Shown: positions 41,579-52,114 of the stretch, piece after piece | Position numbering within the stretch: position 1 is the stretch's first letter | Layout: every line of letters starts with the position of its first letter | Translations under genes and position numbers: made by a program | The notes under the pieces: model-generated | The model's database searches: none | What the model saw: the letters and a program-made list of their open reading frames with translations, nothing else | What the model was told of the DNA's origin: nothing | NCBI GenBank assembly: GCA_942490775.1 | Contig: CALNYL010000012.1 | Location: forward strand, 27,242-91,241 | Origin: UBA6489 sp942490775 | GTDB lineage: Bacteria; Patescibacteriota; Gracilibacteria; BD1-5; UBA6164 | Length of the DNA: 64,000 nt | Direction: 5' to 3'

Positions 41579-41845
41579 TAAATCATTAGAAATTTCTAAA
41601 AGAGTAAATATGACACTAGTAATATCCCCCCCTTTTTTTTAATATTACATCAATTAACTCATGTATTTAATCATTCTAAAGGCATAATCCATTAATTAAA
41701 AATTAAAAACATTTTAAAATGTTAAACTAATTTATAAGATATTAAATATTTTTGTCAAATATATTTCCCCCTTTTTTTTGCCTTTTTTCTTTTTTGTAAT
41801 AAAATCAATTTACTAAAAATTTATTTACCCCTAAAAATACAAACT

Positions 41846-44185
41846 ATGCAAATATCATACAAAGTCCTACAAAGACACATAAAAGACATAAAACCAGCAG
41901 AAGAAGTAGCTCAAGATTTAATTATGCACACCGCAGAAGTAGAAGAAATAACATACAAATGAAACAACTTAAAAGATGTATTTGTGTGAGAAATACTAGA
42001 AATAAAAAAACACCCAGACAGTGAAAAACTAAACATATGTAAAGTCAGAGTACTATGAAAAGAAAAACAAATAGTCTGCGGAGCAGATAATGTAAAAGCA
42101 GGAATAAAAGTACCAGTAGCAGTAGTCGGAGCAAAATTAACACCAGAATTTGAAATCAAAAAAACAAAAATCAGATGAGAAACAAGTGAAGGAATGATAT
42201 GTAGTGAAGATGAACTAGGATTAATAGAAGAAAGACAAAAAGGAATAATGATACTACCAGATGACACAAAACTAGATACATGTATGAGAGAATACCTAAA
42301 CGACGACGACATAATTCTAGAAATAGACAACAAAGCTATAAACCATAGACCCGATATGTTTAGCCACATCTGAGTAATCAGAGAAATATATGCAATAAAC
42401 TCAGAGAAATTTGGTTACGAATATTCTAAAAGAGACTTCTCAAACCTACCAAGCCTAGAAATAGAAAACGAAATACCATGAGTAGCTTCTAGATATATAG
42501 GACTTGAAGTGAAATGAGTAAAAAATATAAAATCTCCTGACTATATAAAAGAAGTTTTAGATTCTCAATGAATAGAACCAAAATGATTACTTGTAGATAT
42601 TACAAACTATTGACTATACATGTATGGACAACCGATTCATTGTTTTGATGCTGATAAATTAGAATGAAATATAAAAATAAGATATGCAAAAGACTGAGAA
42701 AAGTTTTTAGCATTAAATAAAAAAGAATATGAATTAACTACAGATGATATAGTTATAGTAGATGAAGCCAGAGTTATATCACTAGCCTGAGTTATCTGAT
42801 GATTAGAATCAGCTGTATCAGAAACTACTAAAAATATAGTTATAGAATCAGGACACTATGATCAAGCATTTTTAAGAAAAACCTGAAAAAGACTTTGAAT
42901 AAGAACGGATGCCCTGAATGTTAATGAAAAAGATATAGTTAATTGAATGCAACTTGCTTGAACAAGTTTAGTAGTAGAAGAACTAGAAAAGAATATTGAA
43001 GGGATAAAATTAACAAGGTATTCAGATGTATACCCAGTAAAACAAAAAGAAGTAACAATACCATTTGACCTAGAATTTATAAATAAATTAATAGGAAGCA
43101 CTTATACAGAAGAAGAATCTCTACAAATATTAGAAAACCTATGAATACAAGAAAAAAAATGAGAACTATTAATACCATTCTGGAGAAAAGACCTAAACTA
43201 CAAAGCAGACATAGCAGAAGAAATAGCAAGAATGAAATGATACGATAATGTAAAATCAACAGTACCAAGAATAAACCTAGGAGCAATAAAACAAACAAAC
43301 ATCTACAAACTAAAAAACGAAGCAATAGAATTTTTCACAGCCAGAGGATTTTTTGATATGTACAACTACTCATTTGTAAACGAAGAACTAATGCAAAAAC
43401 TAGATGGAGATGTAAAAAATCTAGTCCCAATGAAAAATGCACTATCCGAAGATATGACACATATGAAATGAAGCCTGATACCAAACCTGATGATGTCACT
43501 AGAAAAAAATATAAGAGACTTTAGTGAGCTAAAACTATTTGAACTAGAAAAAGTATTCAACCTAAAAAGTGAATCAGAAATAGAAGAAAACTACAGCATA
43601 TCATGAGTGATAACAAGTACTAAAGATGTAGTTTACTACGACACTTCAAACATAGTTTCAGACTTTTTCAAATCTATCAAAGTAGACAACTTCTATTTTG
43701 ATACAACAAGCTCTTGCCCTAGCTACTCACACAAATGAAGAACAGCAAAGATAATGGTAAGATGAAGAAGAATTTGAACCATTTGAGAAATTCACCCTAA
43801 GATAACCAAAAACTTCTCTCTAAAATCCAGAGTATGATTCTTTGAAATAAATGCAGACCTACTAAAAGAATCTATGCACTCAAAAATAAAAGCAAAAGAA
43901 ATATCAAACTTCCAAGAAAATAATTTTGATATATGTTTTGTAGTAGATAAATCAAAAAAGTGAAGAGAAGTGCTGAATGCAATAGAAAAGACAGATTTGA
44001 AATTAATTCAAAAAGTAGAACTTTTTGATATATTTGAAAGTGAAGAAAAGTTGGCATGAAAAAGAAGCCTAAGCTTCAAAATATTCATACAATCTATGAA
44101 ATGAACACTTGATGATAAAGTGAAAAACGAGCTTATAGAAAAGATAGTAGCGAAAGTGAAGAGAGTTTGAGGGGAATTGAGATAG
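41846..44185 (+). CDS. pheT: Phenylalanyl-tRNA synthetase beta subunit
   Basis: 779 residues, normal length. It contains the N-terminal tRNA-binding EMAP/OB domain (FVGEILEIKKHPDSEKLNIC, VCGADNV), B3/B4 editing domain (VDITNYGLYMYGQPIH, GVIGGLESAVSE), B5 domain, a catalytic-like core (GFFDMYNYSFV), and the C-terminal anticodon-type FDX-ACB domain (SLSFKIFIQS). No pheS is adjacent, although the two subunits often sit together. TGA serves for many conserved glycines, for example HIGVIREIYA. The frame is intact. Confidence 0.96.
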
Positions 44186-44189
44186 TTTA

Positions 44190-44786
44190 TTGTATAGTAT
44201 AAACATATCTAGAGTTTCCATTTATAAAAAACAATGAGAAGATGCTATAAAAAAGTGAGAAAATGAAGTTATAAAAATATTAAAATCTAAAATAAAAGAC
44301 TTTTCAACTGAAGAGTTTATTGAAAAAATTAAAAAAAGAGGTTCTTGTATGATCACAGAATATTACTCGGAATGAAGATATTTAACCGATACAAACTGAA
44401 TAGATGAAATGATATTTTTTGATTTATTTAAATTTCTTTGGGATAAAAATAAAAAGAAAGATGATTATATAATTGAAGATGCTTTTGAAATATATGATAA
44501 GATAGTAAAAATAGAAGATAATGGAGAATATATATGGGATCTTGATAAAATAGATGTTTTTTGAGTAATAATTAAAAAAATTAAAAAAATAGCCTGAAAA
44601 GATAATACTTCAAAATAAGTTAGCTCATATATAGAAGTTTGAAATATCTTGGAACCAGAATATGTTTTACAAGATATAGAAGAACAAAAACACAAAGATA
44701 AGTTTAAAGAGATTTTTGATGACCTTGGGTATGAATGGCAAGAGTATGAGGAATATGATGAAGGTGAAGATGAAGAAGATTTTTAA
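44190..44786 (+). pseudogene. Hypothetical protein with an in-frame TAA
   Basis: Open frame from TTG at 44190, 4 bases after pheT: YSINISRVSIYKKQGEDAIK onward, acidic at the end (EEYDEGEDEEDF). TAA at 44616-44618 interrupts it (GKDNTSK, then VSSYIEVGNILEPEYV) without a frame change, so a single substitution is the simplest cause. It is not recognised. The C-terminal acidic part may be a separate short gene. Confidence 0.55.
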
Positions 44787-44828
44787 TAATCCATCCTAAA
44801 TCTCTTCCTTTAATACTAAATGAAAGGA

Positions 44829-44854
44829 TTTTACGAAGTGTATACTTTAGGGCA
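44829..44854 (+). repeat. 26-bp dispersed repeat, copy 2 of 3
   Basis: Starts TTTTACGAAGTGTATAC, one mismatch from the other copies. A degenerate CTTCCTTTA...AAAGG hairpin precedes it (44804-44828). Confidence 0.85.
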
Positions 44855-44896
44855 GGTTAGAATTATTACTTATAAATTCGTATTTATATCTATTTT

Positions 44897-46312
44897 ATGC
44901 AAAACAAAACAAACCTTCTCTCAAAAGAAAAAACAACAAAACAAAACCGCATATGGGTTAGAATCGCTTCCATTTGTAATAATAAATGTATTTTTTGCTT
45001 AGACAGTTTTGCTCAAAATGGAACCTTTACAGAAGAAAAGATTGTTAAAAAACAGATAAAAGATTGATTAAAGCCATGATATGAAAATAGAGTCATCATT
45101 TCAGGAGGAGAAGCAAGTATCGATCCAAAATTTGCAGAATATATAAGTTATGCAAAAAAGGTCTGATATGACAGAGTACAAACAGTTACAAACTGAAATA
45201 AATTTGCAGACGAAAACTTCTGCAAAAAAGTGTTCGTTGCCTGATTAGAAGAAGTAACCTTCTCTTTTCATGGACACAATCCTATCCTCCATGACTATTT
45301 AGTAGATACCCCATGAGCATTTAAAAAATCCCTAAAAGGCTTAATATATATAAAAAAGTACTACCCAAAAGTAATTTTGAATGTAGACATAGTAGTCAAC
45401 AAAGTAAATATAAACTATCTACCAGAAATAATAAAATTTTTCATCAAACTCTGAATATATGAATTTGACATATTACAGATAATTCCCTTTGGTAGAGGAT
45501 TTACTGAAAATAAAGAAAAACTATTTTATGATATAAATCAGTACAAAGAAAAACTAACAGAAACTTGGAAACTCTCCAAAATACCCTGAATGTATATGTG
45601 GACAAATAGATTTCCAGCAGAAGCCTTTGAATGATTCGAAGATCTCATACAAGATCCCAGAAAAATGAAATGAGAAGTTATGTGAGAAAGTGCTCATATG
45701 TTCAAACCTTTTATAGAATCAAAGTGAAAAAATAAACCAGAATGCTTCTGAGAAGCCTGTGAATATTGTTTTCAAAAACAATACTGTTGGGATATTTTAA
45801 CCACCCCTAACCCCTCTCCTTTGGAGGAGAAGGGGAATAAAAAAAGTTGTCCCTCTTTATCCTGAGAAAGAGAAAGAATTCAAGATAGAGGTCTAATTAT
45901 GGAAGAAAAAAATCTTTTCATACTAAAATGAGAAGAGTTCCCAAGTGAAGTTTATAAAAAATATTGAAACTCATTAGAAGAATTTAAAGAATTCCTAAAA
46001 AATACCATTAATTCATCTTTACTAAAGGGATGAGTAATTCTTCCCTCTCCTGAAGGGGGAAGATTAGGGATGGGTATTATCAATCTCCCCAAATGCCTTT
46101 GATGAAGTTGAATATATCAGACCTATTCAGAAATAGAACCAAAATACACCCTAGAAGATTACACAAAAAAATACATAACAAATTTATACAGAAAAAAATC
46201 CCTAAGATGTAAAAAGTGTAAATACTATGATAAATGTGAAGGAATTCATATAAACTTCATAAGAAGCTATGGCTTTGAAATATTAGAACCTATTATTAAT
46301 CCGTCATCTTAA
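44897..46312 (+). CDS. Radical SAM protein with in-frame repeat inserts
   Basis: A 471-residue radical SAM enzyme. The cluster motif is CNNKCIFC, followed by ISGGEASIDP (SAM-binding), TFSFHGHNPILHDYL and LQIIPFGRG. Further Cys clusters (CFGEACEYCFQKQYC and CKKCKYYDKC) suggest auxiliary iron-sulfur sites of the SPASM or Twitch kind. The substrate is unknown. Two segments are translated dispersed repeats: residues about 302-334 (TPNPSPLEEKG ... RERIQDRG) and about 377-398 (ILPSPEGGRLGMG). Both sit between recognisable enzyme segments without breaking the frame. Confidence 0.85.
45784..45895. repeat. In-CDS palindromic repeat (CTCC/GGAG with AAAGAATTCAAGATAGAGG)
   Basis: Contains ACCCCTCTCCTTTGGAGGAG and ends AAAGAATTCAAGATAGAGGT. 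The same ending occurs at 55781-55800 in the RND gene, and related CTCC/GGAG hairpins lie at 46036-46066, 54903-54950, 55008-55042, 51944-51964 and 52048-52075. Confidence 0.8.
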
Positions 46313-46567
46313 CTTCAACCAGAAAGAAAAGTTCGAAATTTAGAGGATTTATTTAAAAAACATCCATAGATAAAGGATTTATTTAAAGATGGGATAGAAA
46401 AACCTACAAATAGAGCTAAAAAGAATAAGCAATAAAAAAGAAATTATTTTTGAAACAAGAAAAGATATACTATAAAGAATACTGTTATAGTTAGTGAAGA
46501 TAGAGAAATTTTATTTCTATGTAAAGACAGAAGAATGAAAGACACCTTACAGTTAAAATTATATTTA
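46313..46567. other. Degenerate stretch with gene-end remnants
   Basis: On the plus strand short fragments read QPERKVRNLEDLFKKHP, a stop, IKDLFKDGIEKPTNRAKKNK and a stop. This looks like the decayed end of a small gene that I cannot identify. Nothing else is seen. Confidence 0.4.
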
Positions 46568-47692
46568 CTATTTTTTTAATCTATCTCTTATTCTTTTTAC
46601 CACACTCTTCTTATCCTTCTTAATATTTCAAAAATCCGTTTTTATAATACCCTTCTCAGAAAGTAAAATAGCAATAGGTCTAGTTGATTTTATATGAGAC
46701 AATATAATATTTATAATAACCATAATAGGAACAGACAAAAGCATACCGACAATTCACCACAAAGCTCACCAAAATATCAGTGAAATCAATATAACTAAAG
46801 GACTTAAGTTTAACTTATTTCACATAAAACGAGGCTCTACAATATTTCACATAGTAATTTGTACTCAAGCTAGAAGAATTAGTATTCATAAAGTTATATA
46901 TGCTGATTGAATGTCTATAATTGAAAATAATACTGGAAAAAATACTGCTACGATAGAACCAATTGTAGGAATATAGTTTAGTAGAAATATCAGAAATGCC
47001 CAGAAAAGAGCAAGTTTTAATCAAAACATAAGCATTATCAGGTAACTAACTATAGCAGTGATTAAACTAACAACAGTTTTTATCACAAAGTAAGCTTTTA
47101 CATCTTTTTTGATAAGCTCTATTACTTCTACTACTTTATCTTTTCACTCACTAGAAAACATTAAATCTATTTTTTTATAAAAGAATCTACTTTCTAGTAG
47201 GATAAATATAGTGTAGAAAAATATAATACCTGTACTTTTAAATATAGTTGTCGCTCATGATGCAAAAAAGCTTACAATAAAAGGTATGTCTATTTTACTT
47301 AAAATATAATCATAATTTATAAATCTTCCCATATTTAATTTATTCATCCAAGAACCTTCCGAATTTAAGTTATCTTCAAAAGATTTAATTATACTTACAA
47401 ACTTTTCCTGATAACTTTGAGAATTTTGAACTATATCTTGTACATTAGAGTTTATAAGAACTCCGATAAGCCAGAAAATAAGTAAAAAAGAAATCAAAGA
47501 GAAAGTAAAAGAAATGAACTTATTAAGTCATAATTTATGAAAAAAGTTTGAAACAGAAATTATAGCAAAAGATATTATAATCGCTATAATCAGAGGAATA
47601 AGTAAAGAGGCTCCAATATATATTATAAAAAATATAGCTATCATAGCTATTATTAAAATAGAAATAGTTAAAACCCTACTATTTGTTTTCAT
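46568..47692 (-). CDS. AI-2E family (PerM/UPF0118) membrane protein
   Basis: A 374-residue polytopic protein with about seven to eight membrane helices. Family motifs: LIPLIIAIIISF near the N-terminus, IDIPFIVSFFA, LLNYIPTIGSIVAVFFP, GNIVEPRFMGNKLNLSPL and IFWGALWGIVGMLLSVPIMV. Members export signals or ions; the substrate cannot be inferred. The C-terminal tail is short and basic. It is transcribed divergently from the MATE gene. Confidence 0.92.
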
Positions 47693-47797
47693 GGTTTATT
47701 TTTTTAATATTAATTTTCACTATATTAACTCAATAATCCAGAAAATCAAATTTGCTTTTTTATAAAAAGGAGTAGAATCGCTATTTACTAAAAATAT

Positions 47798-47832
47798 TTC
47801 GTAAAATGTCATTCCTGCGAAGGTAGGAATCT
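47798..47832. repeat. Repeat with ATGTCATTCCTGCGAAGG
   Basis: TTCGTAAAATGTCATTCCTG, then CGAAGGTAGGAATCT. The inner part is an inverted repeat ATTCCT / AGGAAT. The first 15 bases recur at about 62255-62270 within the ruined lipoprotein gene. Confidence 0.7.
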
Positions 47833-47863
47833 ATAAAAAAAATACAAATTTAACAAAGAATTA

Positions 47864-49216
47864 ATGAAAAAGATGAAAGACCTAACAGAAGGCTCTATAA
47901 TAAAATCTCTTGTAACTCTATCTATACCAATAACCCTAGCAAACATACTACAAACAGCATACCAGTTAACAGATACCTATTGGGTTTGAAAACTTTGAAC
48001 AAATGCAGTAGCTGCTGTATCTATAAGTTTTCCCCTAATATTTTTAATGATATCACTAGGATGATGAATGGCAATGGCAGGGACAATACTAGTTGCACAA
48101 TATAAATGAAGGAAAGACCAAGATTCAGTAAATCACATAACATCTCAAACACTCATGATAGTATTTTTTATATCATCAATATTATCTATAATATGATACA
48201 TATTATCACTACCACTAATTAAACTAATGTGAACAGAAGCAGATGTAATACCTGATGCCGTATCATACATGCAAATATCTTTTATATGAATGATATTTAT
48301 GTTTACCTATATGGTATTTCAAGGACTTATGAGATGAATATGAGAAGTAAAAATACCAGCAATCATAGTCTTAGGAACAGTCTTATTAAATCTAGTACTT
48401 GACCCATTATTTATATTTGGATACTGACCAATACCTAGTTTCTGAGTCTCAGGAGCTGCAGTTGCAACAATTTGAACTCAATGAATAGCTGCAATAGTTT
48501 GAATGTTACTCCTAATAAAATGAAAATTTCATATACAAATACACATTAAAGACTTAAAACCAGACTTCAAATTAATGAAAAAAATGTTTTTTATATGATT
48601 GCCTTCTTCCATTGAGCAATCAACAAGAGGTTTATGAATGACTGTTATGACCTTTCTTGTGGCTAGTTTTGGAACTTCTGTAGTTGCGGCCTATGGAATA
48701 TGAACAAGAATACTCATGTTTACAATAATCCCTGCGATGTGAATATCTATGGCAACTTCAACCCTTGTAGGACAAAATATATGAGCCCAAAAAATAGACA
48801 GAGCTGAGAAAATAGTATGGTTAAGCACTTTAGCTAGTTTTATATTTTTAACGATAGTTGGGCTAATAACTTTTCTATTTGCAGAGCAGATTTCGGCTAT
48901 CTTTATTCCCTGAGAAGTAGAGACAATAAAGCTAAGTACTTCATTTGTTAAATTGATGGCCTTATCTTTTGGTTTTATATGAATACAAATGTCACTAAAC
49001 TGAGCATTTAGATGAGCTGGGGAGACTACAGTTTCTATGGTTTTATCAATAGTTTCAGTGTGGGTTTTACAGTTCCCTTTGGCTTATATTTTATCAAATC
49101 AAACTGGTTTATGAGAAACTGGACTTTGGATATCTTATCCAGTTTCAAATGTATTGGGTGGGGTTATAACTATTTTGTGGTTTATAAGAGGAGATTGGAA
49201 AAGAAACAAATATTAG
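47864..49216 (+). CDS. MATE-family efflux transporter
   Basis: A 450-residue, 12-helix MATE exporter driven by H+ or Na+. Typical segments: LVTLSIPITLANILQTAYQL (a common start), GGGMAMAGTILVAQYKG, GYGPIPSFGVSGAAVAT and AAYGIGTRILMF in the second half. Many membrane glycines use TGA. The ATG at 47864 is followed by MKDLTEGS, the usual start. It ends at TAG 49214-49216 and is followed by a strong terminator. Confidence 0.93.
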
Positions 49217-49299
49217 GTACCTAGAGAGAGCTAAAAGAATGCCTCCAAAAATATAAAAAGCAAAAATTCTAAATAGGCTTAGTATAGATTATTAAAAAA

Positions 49300-49338
49300 A
49301 AAGAGAAAGATAATTTTTAATTATCTTTCTCTTTTTTT
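49300..49338 (+). terminator. Rho-independent terminator after the MATE gene
   Basis: 15-bp stem starting AAAGAGAAAGATAAT with a 5-nt loop and a T7 run. Confidence 0.92.
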
Positions 49339-49404
49339 GGGTGAACACACAGGTTCACACCCTACAATAGAAAAGACTGTAGGGGGCAGACCTATGTGTC
49401 TGCC
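49339..49404. repeat. GGGTGAAC and GTAGGGGGCAGAC palindromic repeats
   Basis: Two adjacent hairpins: GGGTGAACACACAGGTTCAC with CCCTAC, and GTAGGGGGCAGACCTATGTG with TCTGCC. The GTAGGG start links them to the GTAG-type palindromes at 30542, 34251 and 36397. Confidence 0.7.
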
Positions 49405-49475
49405 ATAAATTTTATTTAATTACCCAAATTTTAACCATCCAGCTTTCCCCCCTTAAGAGCCTTTTCTAATTTTCT

Positions 49476-50942
49476 CTAAAACCCTACATCAACATCAAAA
49501 TCAAGAGCATCCACATCATAATCCAAATTTATATCAGGATTCCCCATCTTTTCAAACTCCTTATCCTCCTCCTTTTTATTTTCATCTAACTCCTTTTTTG
49601 CTTCATCATATATTTTATCCAACATACTACTTATATTATCAAATCTTTTCTTATAAGCTTCTTTTACAAACTTTCAACAAGTACTACCAAAATTAGTTGT
49701 TACACTAACATCTACTGCAACCTTTTCCATATTCAATCTATGCTTACATTCAAAATTCTTACTCTGGGCATTTAATGCACTATCTAGGTTTACTCAAAAC
49801 TTCTCCATACCACAATCAAAATGAGCCATCTTATTTTTAAAATCATCTTCCCATTTTCCAAAAGCATTTTCCATATCTTGTAGAGTTCTAGCTGTATAAT
49901 ATTCTCATTTCGAATATGCTGCTATAGATTTTAGCTGAGCTTCAGCTACTCCAGATACATCAAATCATACTACATTTACTATTACATTATCAAGTCTTTT
50001 TGCAACTTCTATAGGATTCCCTCAACATGTTTCTTCTCAATCACTTATAAGGAATATTATATTTTCGTACTCTTCAGAATCATATTTAGATAGTATTTTT
50101 TCAGCCTCTTCTAGTGAATCAGCTATTGGAGTCCGTCCAGCAGGATTCAAAGAATTTATTTCTTTTGAAAATTTTTCTTTATCCACTTTTTGTAAATCTA
50201 CTTTTTTTTCTATTCATTTACATGATTCATCTTTACCTACTTGTGTACTTGCTCCTTTATGACCGTATACAACTAATCATAAATTTACATCTTCTTGTTT
50301 TGAAATACTACTTGCAAATCTATTTGCTGCCGTTTTTGCTATTTGCATTTTTGTTTTTCTTCATATTTTTCATCCCATACTTCATGAAGAATCAAAAACC
50401 ATTACTATATTTGTCTTTTTAGGCTTAACAGTTCAATCATGATTTCCATTTTTATCCTCTGGACCACAGTCTGACTTTTTTATTTCTATACCACAATCAT
50501 CATAGTCTTCTCCTTTATCTGCTATTATTTCATTATAAACTTCCTGACAATCTTCTTGTTCAATTTCTTCTTTATTACCTTCGCCTCCTATTCTTATTTC
50601 TTGTCTAATGGTATTTCAGTTTGTATCTATATCTACTATATTTCAATCATTAGAAACATTTATAGTACTTCAACTCAATCAGTTTGTATTTATATTAACT
50701 GATTCTCAATTAGCCCCAGATGTTTTTATCTCTACAGTTCAGTTTTCATTAACTTTAACTGAATTTTCTCAATTCCCAGTCTTTACTTCAACTTCTCATG
50801 TTTTGGAGTCGATTTTTACAGAGTCACCATTAGCACCTTTTATATTAATCTCTTCTTTGTCACTTGTACCTAAAGCACAACCTGTAAATATCAATGAACA
50901 CATAAGAAGAGTAATATAAACAGAAACTTTTTTCTTTGTCAT
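49476..50942 (-). CDS. von Willebrand factor A domain lipoprotein
   Basis: A 488-residue protein with a lipoprotein signal (CSLIFTGCALG). Residues about 30-110 form a Gly/Asn/Thr beta-repeat region (KTGEVEVKTGNGENSV...). The vWA domain follows with the MIDAS motif VMVFDSSGSMGG, later NPAGRTPIADSL and LISDGEETCGG. The C-terminal part is Cys-containing and helical, with an acidic end. vWA domains bind partner proteins through Mg2+, so this may be a surface adhesin or scaffold. Its substrates are unknown. Confidence 0.9.
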
Positions 50943-51111
50943 AAGTGTATTACTTAAAATAATAAAATATAAAAACTCACAATGTCAAGTTTAGCATAAT
51001 ATTTTTTTATGTGCAAATCTTTTTAAGATATTACCTTTTAAGATATTTGAGTTATTTTGAAAAATATGATAAAATTTCATTATATATTTTACTTTTTATA
51101 ATTCAGTTATT

Positions 51112-51225
51112 ATGACAAAAAAAGAGGCAATTTTAAAAATTTTAGAGAGAGTAGAACCATATTGGGACAAAGCTCAGAGTTGGATGGATTATGTTAATGG
51201 AGATAATCCGGTATATCTATATTAA
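51112..51225 (+). CDS. Short hypothetical protein, 37 residues
   Basis: MTKKEAILKILERVEPYWDK, then AQSWMDYVNGDNPVYLY and TAA. It has a natural composition and an AT-rich upstream region, but it may be a truncated remnant. Family not recognised. Confidence 0.4.
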   Translation: MTKKEAILKILERVEPYWDKAQSWMDYVNGDNPVYLY

Positions 51226-51321
51226 CCATTTGTTTTTGAATTAAAAAATAATTTATATTTCTATTTTACTACATATTTTTCAGCTTGTCAAAAAAATAAA
51301 AATCATATATCCAAAAAAAAC

Positions 51322-51366
51322 TTGACTTCCAAACACTTTTAAATATATTCTACCTATCGGTAGGTA
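51322..51366 (+). promoter_or_regulatory. tetR promoter with an overlapping palindromic operator
   Basis: -35 TTGACT (51322-51327) and -10 TATATT (51344-51349), 16-base spacer. Right after the -10 lies the near-palindrome TACCTATCGGTAGGTA (51351-51366), typical of TetR-family operators. The arrangement predicts autorepression of the regulator and, by read-through or looping, control of the downstream pump. Confidence 0.7.
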
Positions 51367-51385
51367 ATAAATAATTTCAAAAAAC

Positions 51386-51928
51386 ATGACAAATAAAACA
51401 ATTCAAATCAGTACAAAAAAACAAACACTACTAGATAAAATAGAAAATCTATTTTATAGCAAGACATTTGCAAATGTAAGTATGCAAGAAATAGCAACAG
51501 AACTAAACATAAAAAAAGCCTCTCTATACTACCACTTCCCATCAAAAGAAGCCCTAATAACAGAAACAATAAACCACTCCTTCACCAAATACGAAACATT
51601 TATACAAGACACACTAAAGAAAGACCTAAAAACACTCATACAAAAACTAATACGATACCCCAGCAAATCAAAAAACCTCTTCTCCATAATAAACCAAAAC
51701 TGATACTGCGACAACTGAGACCAAAAAACAGAAATCAGAAAAAAACAAGAGCGAATATTTGAGCTATTAAGTACTAGATTCAAGGAAGAATATAATTTCT
51801 CCCTAGAAAAATCGTTTATACTAATATCCCTCTTAGACGACCTATGAAAAAAAAGATGCCTATTCTGAAAATGCCCAGTCAGTGTAGAAAATCTAGTGGA
51901 AGAGATATATAAAATGTTTGAAAAATAA
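51386..51928 (+). CDS. TetR-family repressor
   Basis: A 180-residue regulator. The N-terminal HTH is MQEIATELNIKKASLYYHF, followed by SKEALI, the TetR hallmark. The C-terminal ligand domain is divergent, with Cys in NGYCDNGD and CLFGKCPVSV. It lies just after a palindromic operator and about 190 bases before a membrane-fusion and RND pair, so it likely controls efflux. Confidence 0.92.
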
Positions 51929-51941
51929 TACAAAAAATGCA

Positions 51942-52095
51942 GCCTCTTTCTCCTGAAGGGGGAAAAATTTTACGAAGTGTATCCTTTAGGGCAAGATAGG
52001 GGTATGGGAACGAAAATATTCGTTCCCCACAAAAAAAAATTAACACATTCCAAATCCCCCCCTCCTTAGTAAGGAGGGGGGCAAAGGGGTGGTCT
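51942..52095. repeat. Repeat-rich intergenic block between tetR and the MFP gene
   Basis: Contains CTCTTTCTCCTGAAGGGGGA (51944 on), the third 26-bp repeat copy (51968-51993), and CCCCCCTCC / GGAGGGGGG arms near 52046-52072, followed by GGGGTGGTC. No gene. Confidence 0.75.
51968..51993 (+). repeat. 26-bp dispersed repeat, copy 3 of 3
   Basis: TTTTACGAAGTGTATCC, then TTTAGGGCA, identical to 33006-33031. Confidence 0.9.
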
Positions 52096-52114
52096 ATAAT
52101 CTAAAAAAAATCCC

